Under the pieces are notes generated by a model, which searched no databases, was not told the origin of the DNA, and saw only the letters and a program-made list of their open reading frames with translations. A stretch of DNA of 64,000 nucleotides, taken from positions 1 through 64,000 of the forward strand of contig NZ_NCSM01000081.1 in assembly GCF_002224125.1 (NCBI RefSeq), given 5' to 3'. Both the position numbers and the translations under genes were made by a program. This DNA is from Streptomyces sp. NBS 14/10 (GTDB lineage: Bacteria > Actinomycetota > Actinomycetes > Streptomycetales > Streptomycetaceae). Below are positions 28,210 to 35,741 of the stretch, in pieces (position 1 is the first letter of the stretch; the number at the start of each line of letters is the position of its first letter).

Positions 28210-28565
28210 CAGGCAGCGACCCCGGTGGCGGCCGGGAAGGCGGCAGGAGTGACGGCGGCGGCGCGGTAGGCGATGCCGTGGCGCTGCTGGCCGTTGAAGA
28301 CGGACTCCCACGGCCGGGCGACGAGGCCGGGCAGCGAGACCGGCGCCCCGAGAGTCAGCCCCTCGGAGATGCCGCCTTCCGGAACGGTGACCTTGATGAG
28401 CGACGACTCGCCGTCCTCGATGTAGACGACGCCGATGGTCATCAGCGCCTCGCCGCTGTTGGCGTCCTTGGCGATCTCGCCGGTCTGCCGGTCGCGGACC
28501 TTCGGCTCAGGGGCCTCGGTGAGGAGGATCGTCGCGGCCGAGGTCTCCACACGGATGGTGCGCAA
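28209..28565 (-). CDS. SCO3933-family regulatory-type protein
   Basis: The 118-residue protein starts MRTIRVETSAATILLTEAP and reads like the small beta-rich family annotated in Streptomyces elements as SCO3933 regulatory proteins. The start is TTG at 28565 with AGGAG six bases upstream. It is the first gene of the transfer operon, directly behind an ACTCGT box, and its stop overlaps the translocase start. The molecular role is unclear. Confidence 0.65.
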   Translation of the reverse strand: MRTIRVETSAATILLTEAPEPKVRDRQTGEIAKDANSGEALMTIGVVYIEDGESSLIKVTVPEGGISEGLTLGAPVSLPGLVARPWESVFNGQQRHGIAYRAAAVTPAAFPAATGVAA

Positions 28566-28580
28566 GACGCACTCCTATCT

Positions 28581-28596
28581 ACTCGTCTATACAAGA
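28581..28596. promoter_or_regulatory. ACTCGT-type operator before the transfer operon
   Basis: ACTCGTCTATACAAGA is the imperfect copy of the palindrome at 28655. It lies 16 bases upstream of the TTG start of the SCO3933-like gene, where a bound repressor would block transcription of the transfer genes. Confidence 0.6.
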
Positions 28597-28654
28597 TGGG
28601 TCCTGCGAGCCCCTTGGTCGGGATCGCGGGATTACCTTGCCACACAACTCGCCC

Positions 28655-28670
28655 ACTCGTCTATACGAGT
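28655..28670. promoter_or_regulatory. Perfect ACTCGT-N4-ACGAGT palindrome
   Basis: ACTCGTCTATACGAGT is a perfect 6-4-6 inverted repeat in the 167-base gap between the GntR gene and the transfer operon. The preceding CTCGCCC is shared with the site upstream of the GntR gene at 29541. Likely ligand: the GntR repressor. Confidence 0.65.
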
Positions 28671-28732
28671 TGGCGTGTTGGGGTGTACGAGTTCGGGAGA
28701 ACGTCCCCGCGCACCACCGCAAACCATGACGA

Positions 28733-29521
28733 TCAGGTCGCCGGGAGCTGGTACGACAGTACGTACGCGTCCGCCGCCATCACCGTGTCGCAGACCTCGA
28801 CCGCCCGTCCCTCCGTGTCGAAGGCGGTCCGGACGAGATGGATAACCGGCACGCCGGCCGCCAGCCGAAGCGTCTTCACCTCGGTCGGGGAGGGCATTCG
28901 GGCACGGATCTCCTCCTCGAAGTGGTCGAGGTGGTGGCCCAGTTCTTCGAGGCGGGCGTAGATGCCGCCGGGGCCCGGGTTCGGTTCCGCGATGGGGGTC
29001 CCGCGGGCGATGTCGAGCGGGAGGTAGGAGGTGGCGAACTCGACCGGCTTCCCGTCGAGCAGATACCGGCGCCGACGCGCGAGAACCCGCCGGACGGACC
29101 CGAGCCGAGTGGAGATGTCCTGGCTGGCCTTCTCCTCCTTGACCCCCAGGCTGTCCACCTGTGGGTGACTGCCGGCCGCGTCGGCTTCCACGATGAACGC
29201 AGACTTGCCCTGCTCCCGGTGTCGTCGGGCGAAGCGGTCCGAGGCGAGCCGTCGCACAGGCGGTCGTGGTCGTACGAAGACTCCCCTGCCGTGCTCGGCG
29301 TGCACCAGGCCCTCACCCTGGAGGATGGAGAACGCGTTGCGGACCGTCATCCGGGAGACGCCGAAGTGCTCGACAAGGTCGGCTTCGGAGGGCAGCTTCT
29401 CGCCCTCCCGGAATCGCCCACGGTCGATGGCCTCGCGCAGCTGATCGGCGATCTGCCGGAAGACCGCACGATCGCTCGTGGGGTCGAGATCACCGAGCAG
29501 GCCCGAAGGGAGAGGGCTCAC
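28733..29521 (-). CDS. GntR/HutC-type repressor with UTRA domain (KorSA-like)
   Basis: The 262 residues have an N-terminal winged HTH (VFRQIADQLREAIDRGRF, LPSEADLVEHFGVSRMTVRNA) at about 20-75 and a C-terminal UTRA ligand domain from about 100. In pSAM2 the GntR-family KorSA represses its own gene and the activator pra, holding the element integrated. The position here, between the transfer operon and the Nudix gene, supports the same job. The GTG at 29521 has AAAGGAG. An ACGAGT box lies just upstream of its start. Confidence 0.85.
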   Translation of the reverse strand: MSPLPSGLLGDLDPTSDRAVFRQIADQLREAIDRGRFREGEKLPSEADLVEHFGVSRMTVRNAFSILQGEGLVHAEHGRGVFVRPRPPVRRLASDRFARRHREQGKSAFIVEADAAGSHPQVDSLGVKEEKASQDISTRLGSVRRVLARRRRYLLDGKPVEFATSYLPLDIARGTPIAEPNPGPGGIYARLEELGHHLDHFEEEIRARMPSPTEVKTLRLAAGVPVIHLVRTAFDTEGRAVEVCDTVMAADAYVLSYQLPAT

Positions 29522-29540
29522 GAGTACTCCTTTAGGTATC

Positions 29541-29549
29541 TAGACGAGT
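29541..29549. promoter_or_regulatory. ACTCGTCTA box between the divergent GntR and Nudix genes
   Basis: On the minus strand the site reads ACTCGCCCACTCGTCTA, matching the left part of the 28655 site. It lies in the 83-base divergent gap and so could control both the repressor gene and the Nudix gene. Confidence 0.55.
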
Positions 29550-29604
29550 GGGCGAGTCATGTTGCTACGGTGGAGAGCCTAGCCAGCCGAGAGGGCCGAG
29601 GAAC

Positions 29605-30036
29605 GTGAGCACAGAACGCCCGCACTCCGTGAGCGTCGCCGGGGTCGTCGTGGACGACCAAGGCCGGGCCCTCCTGATCCAGCGCCGGGACAACGGCCAC
29701 TGGGAGCCCCCGGGCGGTGTCCTCGAAAAGGAGGAGACCATCCCGGAAGCCCTCCAGCGCGAAGTCCTCGAAGAGACCGGCGTCAAGATCGCACTCCCGG
29801 CGACCCTGACCGGCGTCTACAAGAACATGAAGGGCTTGATCGTCTCTCTGGTCTTCCGCTGCGAGGCCGCCGACGGCACGCCCACCACCGGTGACGAGAC
29901 CCGCGCGCTGCGCTGGGCCACTCGTGAAGAGGTCACCGAGCTTGCCGACGAGGCGTACGCGATCCGCGTCCTTGACGCACTCGACGCGGCGTCCCCGCCG
30001 GCCATTCGCGCCCACGACGGCGTGAAACTCGTCTAG
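29605..30036 (+). CDS. Nudix hydrolase, Pif-like (transfer immunity candidate)
   Basis: The 143 residues carry a full Nudix box: GGVLEKEETIPEALQ followed by REVLEETGV, fitting G-x5-E-x7-RE-U-x-EE-x-G-U. In pSAM2 the Nudix protein Pif blocks redundant transfer between cells that already carry the element, and this gene is similarly placed next to the KorSA-like repressor. The GTG at 29605 (VSTERPHSVSVAGVVVDD) has GAGGA close by. A general nucleotide-cleaning role is the alternative. Confidence 0.75.
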   Translation: MSTERPHSVSVAGVVVDDQGRALLIQRRDNGHWEPPGGVLEKEETIPEALQREVLEETGVKIALPATLTGVYKNMKGLIVSLVFRCEAADGTPTTGDETRALRWATREEVTELADEAYAIRVLDALDAASPPAIRAHDGVKLV

Positions 30037-30082
30037 CCCGAACCCGCTGCACATGGCGGCCTACCAGCACGAAGGAACTTGT

Positions 30083-30511
30083 ATGCACGAGTATACGAGT
30101 ACGGCCCGGGTCTGGGGGCTGAGTTGCCCAGGATTCCCGGAAGAAGTGAGCCGAGCCCGCCGGTGGACCCGTGACATCCTGCGTGGTTCCCCTTTGGCGG
30201 ACGACGCCGCACTCATCGTGAGCGAGCTGAGCACCAACGCGATCCGTCACACGGCGAGCGGCTTGGACTCAGGCATCTTCCACCTGGCCGTCGCGGTCTC
30301 GGCTCGGATCGTCGCGGTCTCGGTCACGGACGACGGTGGTACGGGCTCGGCTCCGAAGATCGAGCACCAGGACCACGACGCGGAGCACGGCCGCGGCCTG
30401 GACATGGTCAGCCTCATCGCCCACCGGGTGGTCGTCCACAGCAGCGACCAGGGCTACACAGTCACCGCGGAGCTGTACGCGGACCCTCGACTGGGAGGAC
30501 GCTCGTGCTGA
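30083..30511 (+). CDS. ATP-binding protein of the anti-sigma factor (HATPase_c) type
   Basis: From the ATG at 30083 (MHEYTSTARVWGLSCPGFPE) it has 142 residues. It is a GHKL fold: N-box LIVSELSTNAIRHTASG, G1 box VTDDGG and the G2 segment HGRGLDMVSLIA. Streptomyces has many such stand-alone SpoIIAB/RsbW-like domains. Two ACGAGT hexamers lie within codons 2-6, so it may be under the element repressor. It overlaps the next small gene by 7 bases. The target sigma factor is unknown. Confidence 0.8.
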   Translation: MHEYTSTARVWGLSCPGFPEEVSRARRWTRDILRGSPLADDAALIVSELSTNAIRHTASGLDSGIFHLAVAVSARIVAVSVTDDGGTGSAPKIEHQDHDAEHGRGLDMVSLIAHRVVVHSSDQGYTVTAELYADPRLGGRSC

Positions 30512-30876
30512 AACGAGGCTTCTGGTGTGAGTGCTGGACCGAGGACCTGGCCGAGCAGCAGCGGCCGGCACTCCTGGCATCGTTCGACGCCTACTCGGCA
30601 CCGCAGGCAGACCGTTGGGTGTCCGTCGCCCTCCGGACGATCTCCCCGGCGCTGGACGCGGACGCCTCGGACGAAGCGCGGGAGTGGCTGTACGAGGGCC
30701 GCATCGAGACCCGACGAGCCCTGTTGCGGGCGGAACCGTGCACGGTGTCAGTGACCCACGCCAACACTCGGATCACGTGGACGATCCGACCAGCGCTCTT
30801 CCTGCCACTCGCTCACCGCCAGGGCGCTGAACTTCCCACTTGCGCATACGACTTCAAGCCCCACCGGACAGAGTGA
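30505..30876 (+). CDS. Hypothetical protein coupled to the ATP-binding gene
   Basis: This 123-residue protein (VLKRGFWCECWTEDLAEQQR) is unrecognised. It is acidic with a helical look, has two Cys near the start (CEC) and no membrane segment. The GTG at 30505 overlaps the upstream stop, so the two proteins are probably made together and may interact. Confidence 0.6.
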   Translation: MLKRGFWCECWTEDLAEQQRPALLASFDAYSAPQADRWVSVALRTISPALDADASDEAREWLYEGRIETRRALLRAEPCTVSVTHANTRITWTIRPALFLPLAHRQGAELPTCAYDFKPHRTE

Positions 30877-31359
30877 GTTACAACTTTCTCTACTGGTTCA
30901 AGGCGGCTCGCTCCGCTCACCGCGCGCGGCCCGGGCGCCGGCCGGGCCTGCGCTCCTAATGGGGACGCAAGGGGTTGTGGATGGTCGGCAGATGGTGAGC
31001 CGTAACCGCTCCGGAGGCGCTGACCTCTTAAGACAGAGCCGGCCGCTGTCCTTGCTGGCCGTCCCAGCTCCCTTGTTCTGCTCGCGCGGCCCGGCTCCGT
31101 CCTGCTCGACCCGACCCCGCCGGGCCGCGCGACCACCAGACGCCACAGGCGTTAAGCGTCGTGGTCCAAGCCACCCGCAGGAATCACCTCTCACCGCTCC
31201 GGGAACCCAGAGTTCCCCAAACGACCGAGGGCCCTGAGGGTCGCTGGGATTGCGAACGGCTGATCGGATGACGGGCCTCAGAGCCCTTCCATTAGGGAGC
31301 CGCGCATCCTGCACGGCTATGACCAGCACAGATGCGTCATGGACGAGAAAGAGAGACCT
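30877..31359. other. Non-coding stretch before the IS110 transposase
   Basis: These 480 bases have no convincing gene. Around 31221-31243 an imperfect inverted repeat (CGACCGAGGGCCCTGAGGGTCG) and at 31273-31291 a GGGCCTCAGAGCCC-type palindrome occur near the likely left end of the IS. IS110 elements lack standard terminal repeats, so I cannot fix the boundary. Confidence 0.4.
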
Positions 31360-32604
31360 ATGCCCCGCGTATTCTGCGGGATCGACTGGGCCAGCGATCA
31401 CCACGATGTGGCCCTGATCGACCAGGACGGAGCTCTGTTAGCCAAGCTCCGCATCGACGACAATCCTGCCGGACTGGCACGCCTGCTGAACCTGCTGGCC
31501 GAACACGGCGACACCCACGACACCCTCATCCCGGTGGCCATCGAGACCTCCCACGGTCTCCTGGTGGCCTGCCTACGCTCAACTGGTCGCCCCGTCTACG
31601 CCATCAACCCTCTGGCCGCCGCCCGCTACCGGGACCGCTATGCGCTGACCCGCAAGAAATCCGACCATCTGGACGCCAAGGTCCTGGCCAACATCTTGCG
31701 CACCGACATCGCAGAGCACCGGCAACTGCCCGCGGACAGCGAGCTCGCCCAGGCCATCACCGTCCTGGCCCGCGCTCAGCAAGACGCTGTCTGGGACCGC
31801 GTCCAAGCCGGGAACCGACTCCGCTCTCACCTGCGGGAGTACTTCCCCGGCTTCCTGCCCGTCTTCGCTCACTTCCGCGAAGGCATCGCCTCACCTGTGG
31901 TCCGCACCCTGCTGGCCGCCGCCCCCACCCCGACCGAAGCCGCACAACTGTCCCGCACCCAACTGCGCGGCCTGCTCAAGAAGGCCGGCCGCCAACGCGA
32001 GATCGGACCCGAGGTCGAACGCCTCCACCATCTGCTGCGCGAACCTCAGATGCAGCAACCACCCCTCGTCGAACAGGCCATGGGCGCCAAGGCCCGAGCA
32101 CTATTGAGGCAGTTTGACGCGGCCTGCGCCAGCGCGGACGAGCTCGAGGCCGCCACCATCAGCTCTTTTGAAGCACACCCGGACGCCGAGATCATCACCA
32201 GCTTTCCAGGGCTCGGGTCACTCACCGGCGCCCGGGTGCTCGCCGAACTCGGCGATGACCGCTCCCGGTTCGCCGACGCTCGGGCCGTCAAAGCCTACGC
32301 CGGGGCCGCCCCCATCACCCGAGCCTCGGGAAAGAAGACAACGGTGCTGGCCAGACACGTCAAGAACCAGCGCCTGGCCGCCGTCGGCTACCTATGGGCC
32401 TTCGCCGCCCTCACAGCCTCACCCGGAGCCCGAGCCCACTACGACCGCCGCCGAGCAGGCGAGGAACACCACACCGCCGCCCAGCGCAACCTCTTCAACC
32501 GCATGCTCGGCTGCCTCCACCACTGCCTCACCAAACACATCCTCTACGACGAGACAACGGCCTTCCCCACCCCACCGCAACGATCAGCCGCCATCGCGGC
32601 TTGA
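31360..32604 (+). CDS. IS110-family transposase
   Basis: This DEDD-type transposase has 414 residues from the ATG at 31360 (MPRVFCGIDWASDHHDVALI). The RuvC-like N-terminal domain has the acidic residues in GIDWASDHH, AIETSHGLL and KKSDHLDAKVLA. The C-terminal Transposase_20 domain has ITSFPGLGSLTGARVLAELGD and KAYAGAAPITRASGKK. An in-frame ATG at 31339 lacks a ribosome site. The gene appears intact and probably inserted into the accessory end of the element. Confidence 0.93.
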   Translation: MPRVFCGIDWASDHHDVALIDQDGALLAKLRIDDNPAGLARLLNLLAEHGDTHDTLIPVAIETSHGLLVACLRSTGRPVYAINPLAAARYRDRYALTRKKSDHLDAKVLANILRTDIAEHRQLPADSELAQAITVLARAQQDAVWDRVQAGNRLRSHLREYFPGFLPVFAHFREGIASPVVRTLLAAAPTPTEAAQLSRTQLRGLLKKAGRQREIGPEVERLHHLLREPQMQQPPLVEQAMGAKARALLRQFDAACASADELEAATISSFEAHPDAEIITSFPGLGSLTGARVLAELGDDRSRFADARAVKAYAGAAPITRASGKKTTVLARHVKNQRLAAVGYLWAFAALTASPGARAHYDRRRAGEEHHTAAQRNLFNRMLGCLHHCLTKHILYDETTAFPTPPQRSAAIAA

Positions 32605-32764
32605 CTGATCAACCGCATCGGATGTCTGTCTCCGCCCCGCTCCAGCCCGGCCGGCGCCCGTGCCGCGCTCATGGCAATCAGTCGCCTGATGCCAGAGATG
32701 GGGTCCGTCGTGGCTGAGGCGGTCGGCTCCACGGCTTTAGCCACCTCCCCGGTCCGGGTCCCGC

Positions 32765-32861
32765 GTCGAGCAAGACCAGGGGGCCACTCGTGCACATTAC
32801 GGGCAGGTCCAAAGCCTGCCCGAGTTGCCAGCCAGCGTACGGCCCCCTGGTCATGCTCGAC
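32765..32861. repeat. Nested inverted repeat between the IS and the methyltransferase
   Basis: The outer arms 32765-32785 and 32841-32861 match over 21 bases with one mismatch. Inside, GGGCAGG / CCTGCCC forms a second stem around 32802-32822. It sits in the 299-base gap after the transposase (32605-32903), which holds no gene. It may be a transposon end, a recombination scar or a bidirectional terminator. Confidence 0.6.
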
Positions 32862-32903
32862 CCCAGACCGGGCAGGCCACCGGCCAAACCCGCTCCGCCG
32901 ACC

Positions 32904-34139
32904 TCAAGTCTTCATCAGACTCAATTCTGGCGAGGCCTCCACTTTCGTTACGCTCTCGACAGCAACTTGCAAGTCATTTTGAACATCGTCCGTCGACTGT
33001 TCGAGGGCTTCAGCCAGTACATAACGAGCTACATCACGCGCGAAGTCATCGAGCTTCGATTCCAAATTGGTTCCGGAGTTTTTATCCACTCGATAGGACA
33101 GGATGTCCTCGTAGATGACAGCACCGAACCGATTGGTGAATTTCCTTTCCTGCCACCGAACGAACTGCAGGTTAGGAAGCCCCTCAGCCAGAGAGGCCAC
33201 GATTTCGGAATTTGAGAACGAGACGCCGCGCACTCTGGATTCCCGACCGACAACGAGAACGATGTTCCCGGCCCCGAATGCCAATCTCTCCATCTCGCTG
33301 AGCGCTTGCATCATGTCAACGCAGTACTGGATTACCGTGAGAAACCGGTTCTGGCGATTCTTACGGTTGGATCCAATTTCCGTCCTCGCGGCAGGCAGGA
33401 CGTTCCACCCAATCTTTTCTACCGCAGGGCGGTAGTTTTGGTGGTAGTTGAACACGTTGATATACGGCGGAGATGTGACCACTAGACCAGCGCACCCGTC
33501 ATCAAGGGGGACACTGCGGGCATCACCAGGAATCACACGCGAAGAGACCGGGCTCGACGGGAAATCTGCGATCAGATCACGGACTTGATTCCATGACTTG
33601 TGTACCTTCTTCCCGTCCGTCTCCTTCTTATCCCCCATGGCCAGCAGCAGGGTAGTGGCGAAAACACGCTCCAGTTCCTTGTCGGCAGCGCCGCGATGTC
33701 CATCGAGCAGGTACCCGACAAAGTCTTCGATTTCATCCGCGCTGCCAAAAAGAGCGTCTTGCCCTGCCGTCGAAACCTTGTCCAAGTAGGACGATGCTTC
33801 CATGACGATCTGTAGACGCCTCTCACGAGGCAGTGACGCGAGCTCCAGGATCCCGGATAGCTCCAACGCCGCAGGGTTGATTTCGACGCCGGCCGACGGG
33901 ATGCCCTTCCGAATGCATTCCAGGACGGTAGTGCCACTACCCAGGAACGGGTCAACTACTACACCGGAGCCGGGATAGTAGACGTCGAGAAGCTTACTCA
34001 CAAGACCCGGAGTGAATTGACCGCGCCACGGGAGCGCACTACGCCGCTCCCGGACGAGCACATCCAGATCGGCCTGACCAATAAAGCTGCGGTCAAACTC
34101 ACGCTTACGGACTGAGCTAAAGATCTCCTCGACGTCCAT
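32904..34139 (-). CDS. DNA methyltransferase of a type II restriction-modification system
   Basis: The 411-residue protein has the SAM-binding motif I VVVDPFLGSGTTVLE at about residue 65 and the catalytic motif IV VTSPPYINVFNYH at about 225, with roughly 140 residues of possible target-recognition sequence between. SPPY is usual for N4-cytosine enzymes, though N6-adenine activity is not excluded. AGGAG immediately precedes the ATG. It follows the endonuclease gene by 11 bases. The lower GC and unusual codons point to recent acquisition. Confidence 0.9.
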   Translation of the reverse strand: MDVEEIFSSVRKREFDRSFIGQADLDVLVRERRSALPWRGQFTPGLVSKLLDVYYPGSGVVVDPFLGSGTTVLECIRKGIPSAGVEINPAALELSGILELASLPRERRLQIVMEASSYLDKVSTAGQDALFGSADEIEDFVGYLLDGHRGAADKELERVFATTLLLAMGDKKETDGKKVHKSWNQVRDLIADFPSSPVSSRVIPGDARSVPLDDGCAGLVVTSPPYINVFNYHQNYRPAVEKIGWNVLPAARTEIGSNRKNRQNRFLTVIQYCVDMMQALSEMERLAFGAGNIVLVVGRESRVRGVSFSNSEIVASLAEGLPNLQFVRWQERKFTNRFGAVIYEDILSYRVDKNSGTNLESKLDDFARDVARYVLAEALEQSTDDVQNDLQVAVESVTKVEASPELSLMKT

Positions 34140-34150
34140 GCTCCTACTTT

Positions 34151-35176
34151 CTAGAAATATCCCTTGGCGACAACGTCTTCTTCGTTCGGATCTTTAGCCT
34201 CGAAGAGCGACCTCAAGTGGTCAACGAATCGCTGGACGACATCATACCTGATCGGGTTACTCTCGAGGAAATCTAGATATTCCGACCTTAGTATCTTCCT
34301 TTTCGCGGCCGCCGAATACTCTTTCCTCTTATGGGAACCCAATCTCTTCCCACGCAGGATCAACACCTCGTCAATATCCGTCCCGGCCGTACTAATGGGA
34401 GTCATGTCAAGGTATTCGCAGATCAAATAGTAGCGAGCGGCCGGAACTGCAACCTTTAGGTCATGGGAGGTCGCACTCGCCTCCTGGAACATGGTTTTGT
34501 CCAGGTTGGTTTTACACTCGGCAGCCACGTAAGCCAGCCACAGATCCATACTGGACGAAGCCGCGGCCGGAAAGTCGGGCTTGAATGACGCCTTCAAGTA
34601 GGCGCGCCTGCTTAGCGTAAAATCCTGATCCTTACGCCTGACCTGCATGGAAATAGCACTGGACGGTGCCGTAAGCGAGCTTGAAAAGTAGGCAGCCGCA
34701 AAAGCTCCGGCCGGTCCAGCGTACAGGTCCTGCTTTACCAGGGCGGGAATCACTCGCGGATCAATAAGCCAGGGCAGGAACTCTTCAATTATAGAGTTAT
34801 CGATCTTCAGTTGCCCACGCTGCCTGAACAGGAAATCTTTTTCGCTGTCCCAGATTAGATCAAGCTCCACACATTTTTTATAGTCATTAGCCAAGTCGAC
34901 CAATTGCCGCACCAGCTCATTACCGGTTGCGTCGATACTCGCCATGGCATCAATCCATGCCTCATACCGCTCTATCGATTCTTCGACTGAAAACCGGTCT
35001 TCCTCGGGAAGCTTTGAGTTCCTCAGCAGTTCAACAAGCTTAGATTTGTGGGGCGTTGGACGTACGCGCCCCGGTGCCTCTGCGCTAACGGCCGCCAGCG
35101 ACTCCCCTCCGGCAGGCTTCGCTGGCTCTGCTGCAGATGGTTCAATGGACGCAAAAAGGGTCTCATCGCTGCTCAT
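34151..35176 (-). CDS. Restriction endonuclease, Bpu10I-like (PD-(D/E)xK)
   Basis: It has 341 residues from the ATG at 35176 (MSSDETLFASIEPSAAEP). Features that recall the Bpu10I family are AECKTNLDKTMFQEASATS, with the E-x-K pair and an Asp about ten residues before it (SSSMDLWLAYVA), and ICEYLDMTPISTAGTDIDE. Bpu10I cuts an asymmetric site with two different subunits; only one such gene is present here. Codons such as ATA, CTA and AGG (in KRKILRSEYLD) are rare in this genome. The 60-base lines at 34201 and 34261 are 53 and 47 percent G+C by my count. The start lacks a clear ribosome site. Confidence 0.7.
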   Translation of the reverse strand: MSSDETLFASIEPSAAEPAKPAGGESLAAVSAEAPGRVRPTPHKSKLVELLRNSKLPEEDRFSVEESIERYEAWIDAMASIDATGNELVRQLVDLANDYKKCVELDLIWDSEKDFLFRQRGQLKIDNSIIEEFLPWLIDPRVIPALVKQDLYAGPAGAFAAAYFSSSLTAPSSAISMQVRRKDQDFTLSRRAYLKASFKPDFPAAASSSMDLWLAYVAAECKTNLDKTMFQEASATSHDLKVAVPAARYYLICEYLDMTPISTAGTDIDEVLILRGKRLGSHKRKEYSAAAKRKILRSEYLDFLESNPIRYDVVQRFVDHLRSLFEAKDPNEEDVVAKGYF

Positions 35177-35382
35177 GCCAGGGAGCCTAGCGGCAGCTGC
35201 GGGAACTTCGGAGTCACTCCCGGCAGTTGCCTTGCTCCACCGCCCAGCCTGCTGCAGGCCCGGCCTCAGTCGGTCGCGGCTTGCCCGAGACATGCCTGCG
35301 CCCGCTGACTGGCGCCGGAGCAGTCTCAGCTTATGCACTTGAGCAACGTCCCAGGGCGCCGATTGCCTGAGCACGCAACGGC

Positions 35383-35399
35383 GTGGACAGTATGTGGAC
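35383..35399 (+). repeat. GTGGAC-N5-GTGGAC pair near the right att-like core
   Basis: Same hexamer, spacing and orientation as at 21849, here 64 bases from the att-like core on the element side. It supports the reading of 35463 as an attachment site. Confidence 0.5.
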
Positions 35400-35462
35400 T
35401 GGACTCGCCCCGAGGGCCAGCCGTGTGCCCCTCAGCTGCGGTTTCGAGCGCTCGATGAACGC

Positions 35463-35490
35463 CCTCCGGAACCGTGTGCGCTGGTTCGAA
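35463..35490 (+). other. Diverged copy of the tRNA-Arg att core (attR-like)
   Basis: CCTCCGGAACCGTGTGCGCT... matches the tRNA segment 21701-21728 at 26 of 28 positions (G to A at position 9, A to T at position 20). The rest of the tRNA is absent. This is the expected leftover at the distal end of a tRNA-integrated element, free to drift. Confidence 0.7.
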
Positions 35491-35741
35491 CAGCACGGGC
35501 ACGGTTCTTCTGCCTACGCACCGATGGCCTACCGGGCCAGCCGGACGGCCGTCTGGATCACCAGCTCGCCGCCCACCAACGGCTCGGTTCGCCCCCATGT
35601 ACTGGGTCCCCCGCCGGGCACTCGAGCCTGCGGGAAGCGCCTGACGACAGCGGTCGGCCTGTGCCATACGACGATTCCCGACCGGTCGTTGAACGTCCCC
35701 TCCGGTCGTACGGGAGCGGGTTTCGGGGGCCAGCTGTGGAT

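Larger units (their letters stand above)
21701..35490. mobile_element. pSAM2/AICE-type integrative and conjugative element in tRNA-Arg
   Basis: About 13.8 kb lies between the tRNA-derived repeats. It carries int-xis-repSA in the order known from pSAM2, small spd-type genes, a DUF2637 protein, a single FtsK/TraB translocase for double-stranded DNA transfer, a GntR repressor, a Nudix gene, and cargo at the far end: an IS110 transposase gene and a restriction-modification pair. As I recall, S. coelicolor carries a related element near the same housekeeping block (integrase SCO5349). The right boundary is inferred from a diverged att copy and could lie elsewhere. Confidence 0.8.
35177..35741. other. 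Gap holding the right att-like site
   Basis: About 565 bases without a convincing gene. It contains the GTGGAC pair (35383) and the tRNA-like core (35463). The stretch from 35500 to 35741 has shadow-type open frames only. Confidence 0.55.

Noticed and set aside
32904..34139. Methyltransferase as a lone phage-type or ParB-type methylase
   Set aside because: The coupled upstream endonuclease-like gene and shared base composition favour a complete R-M unit.
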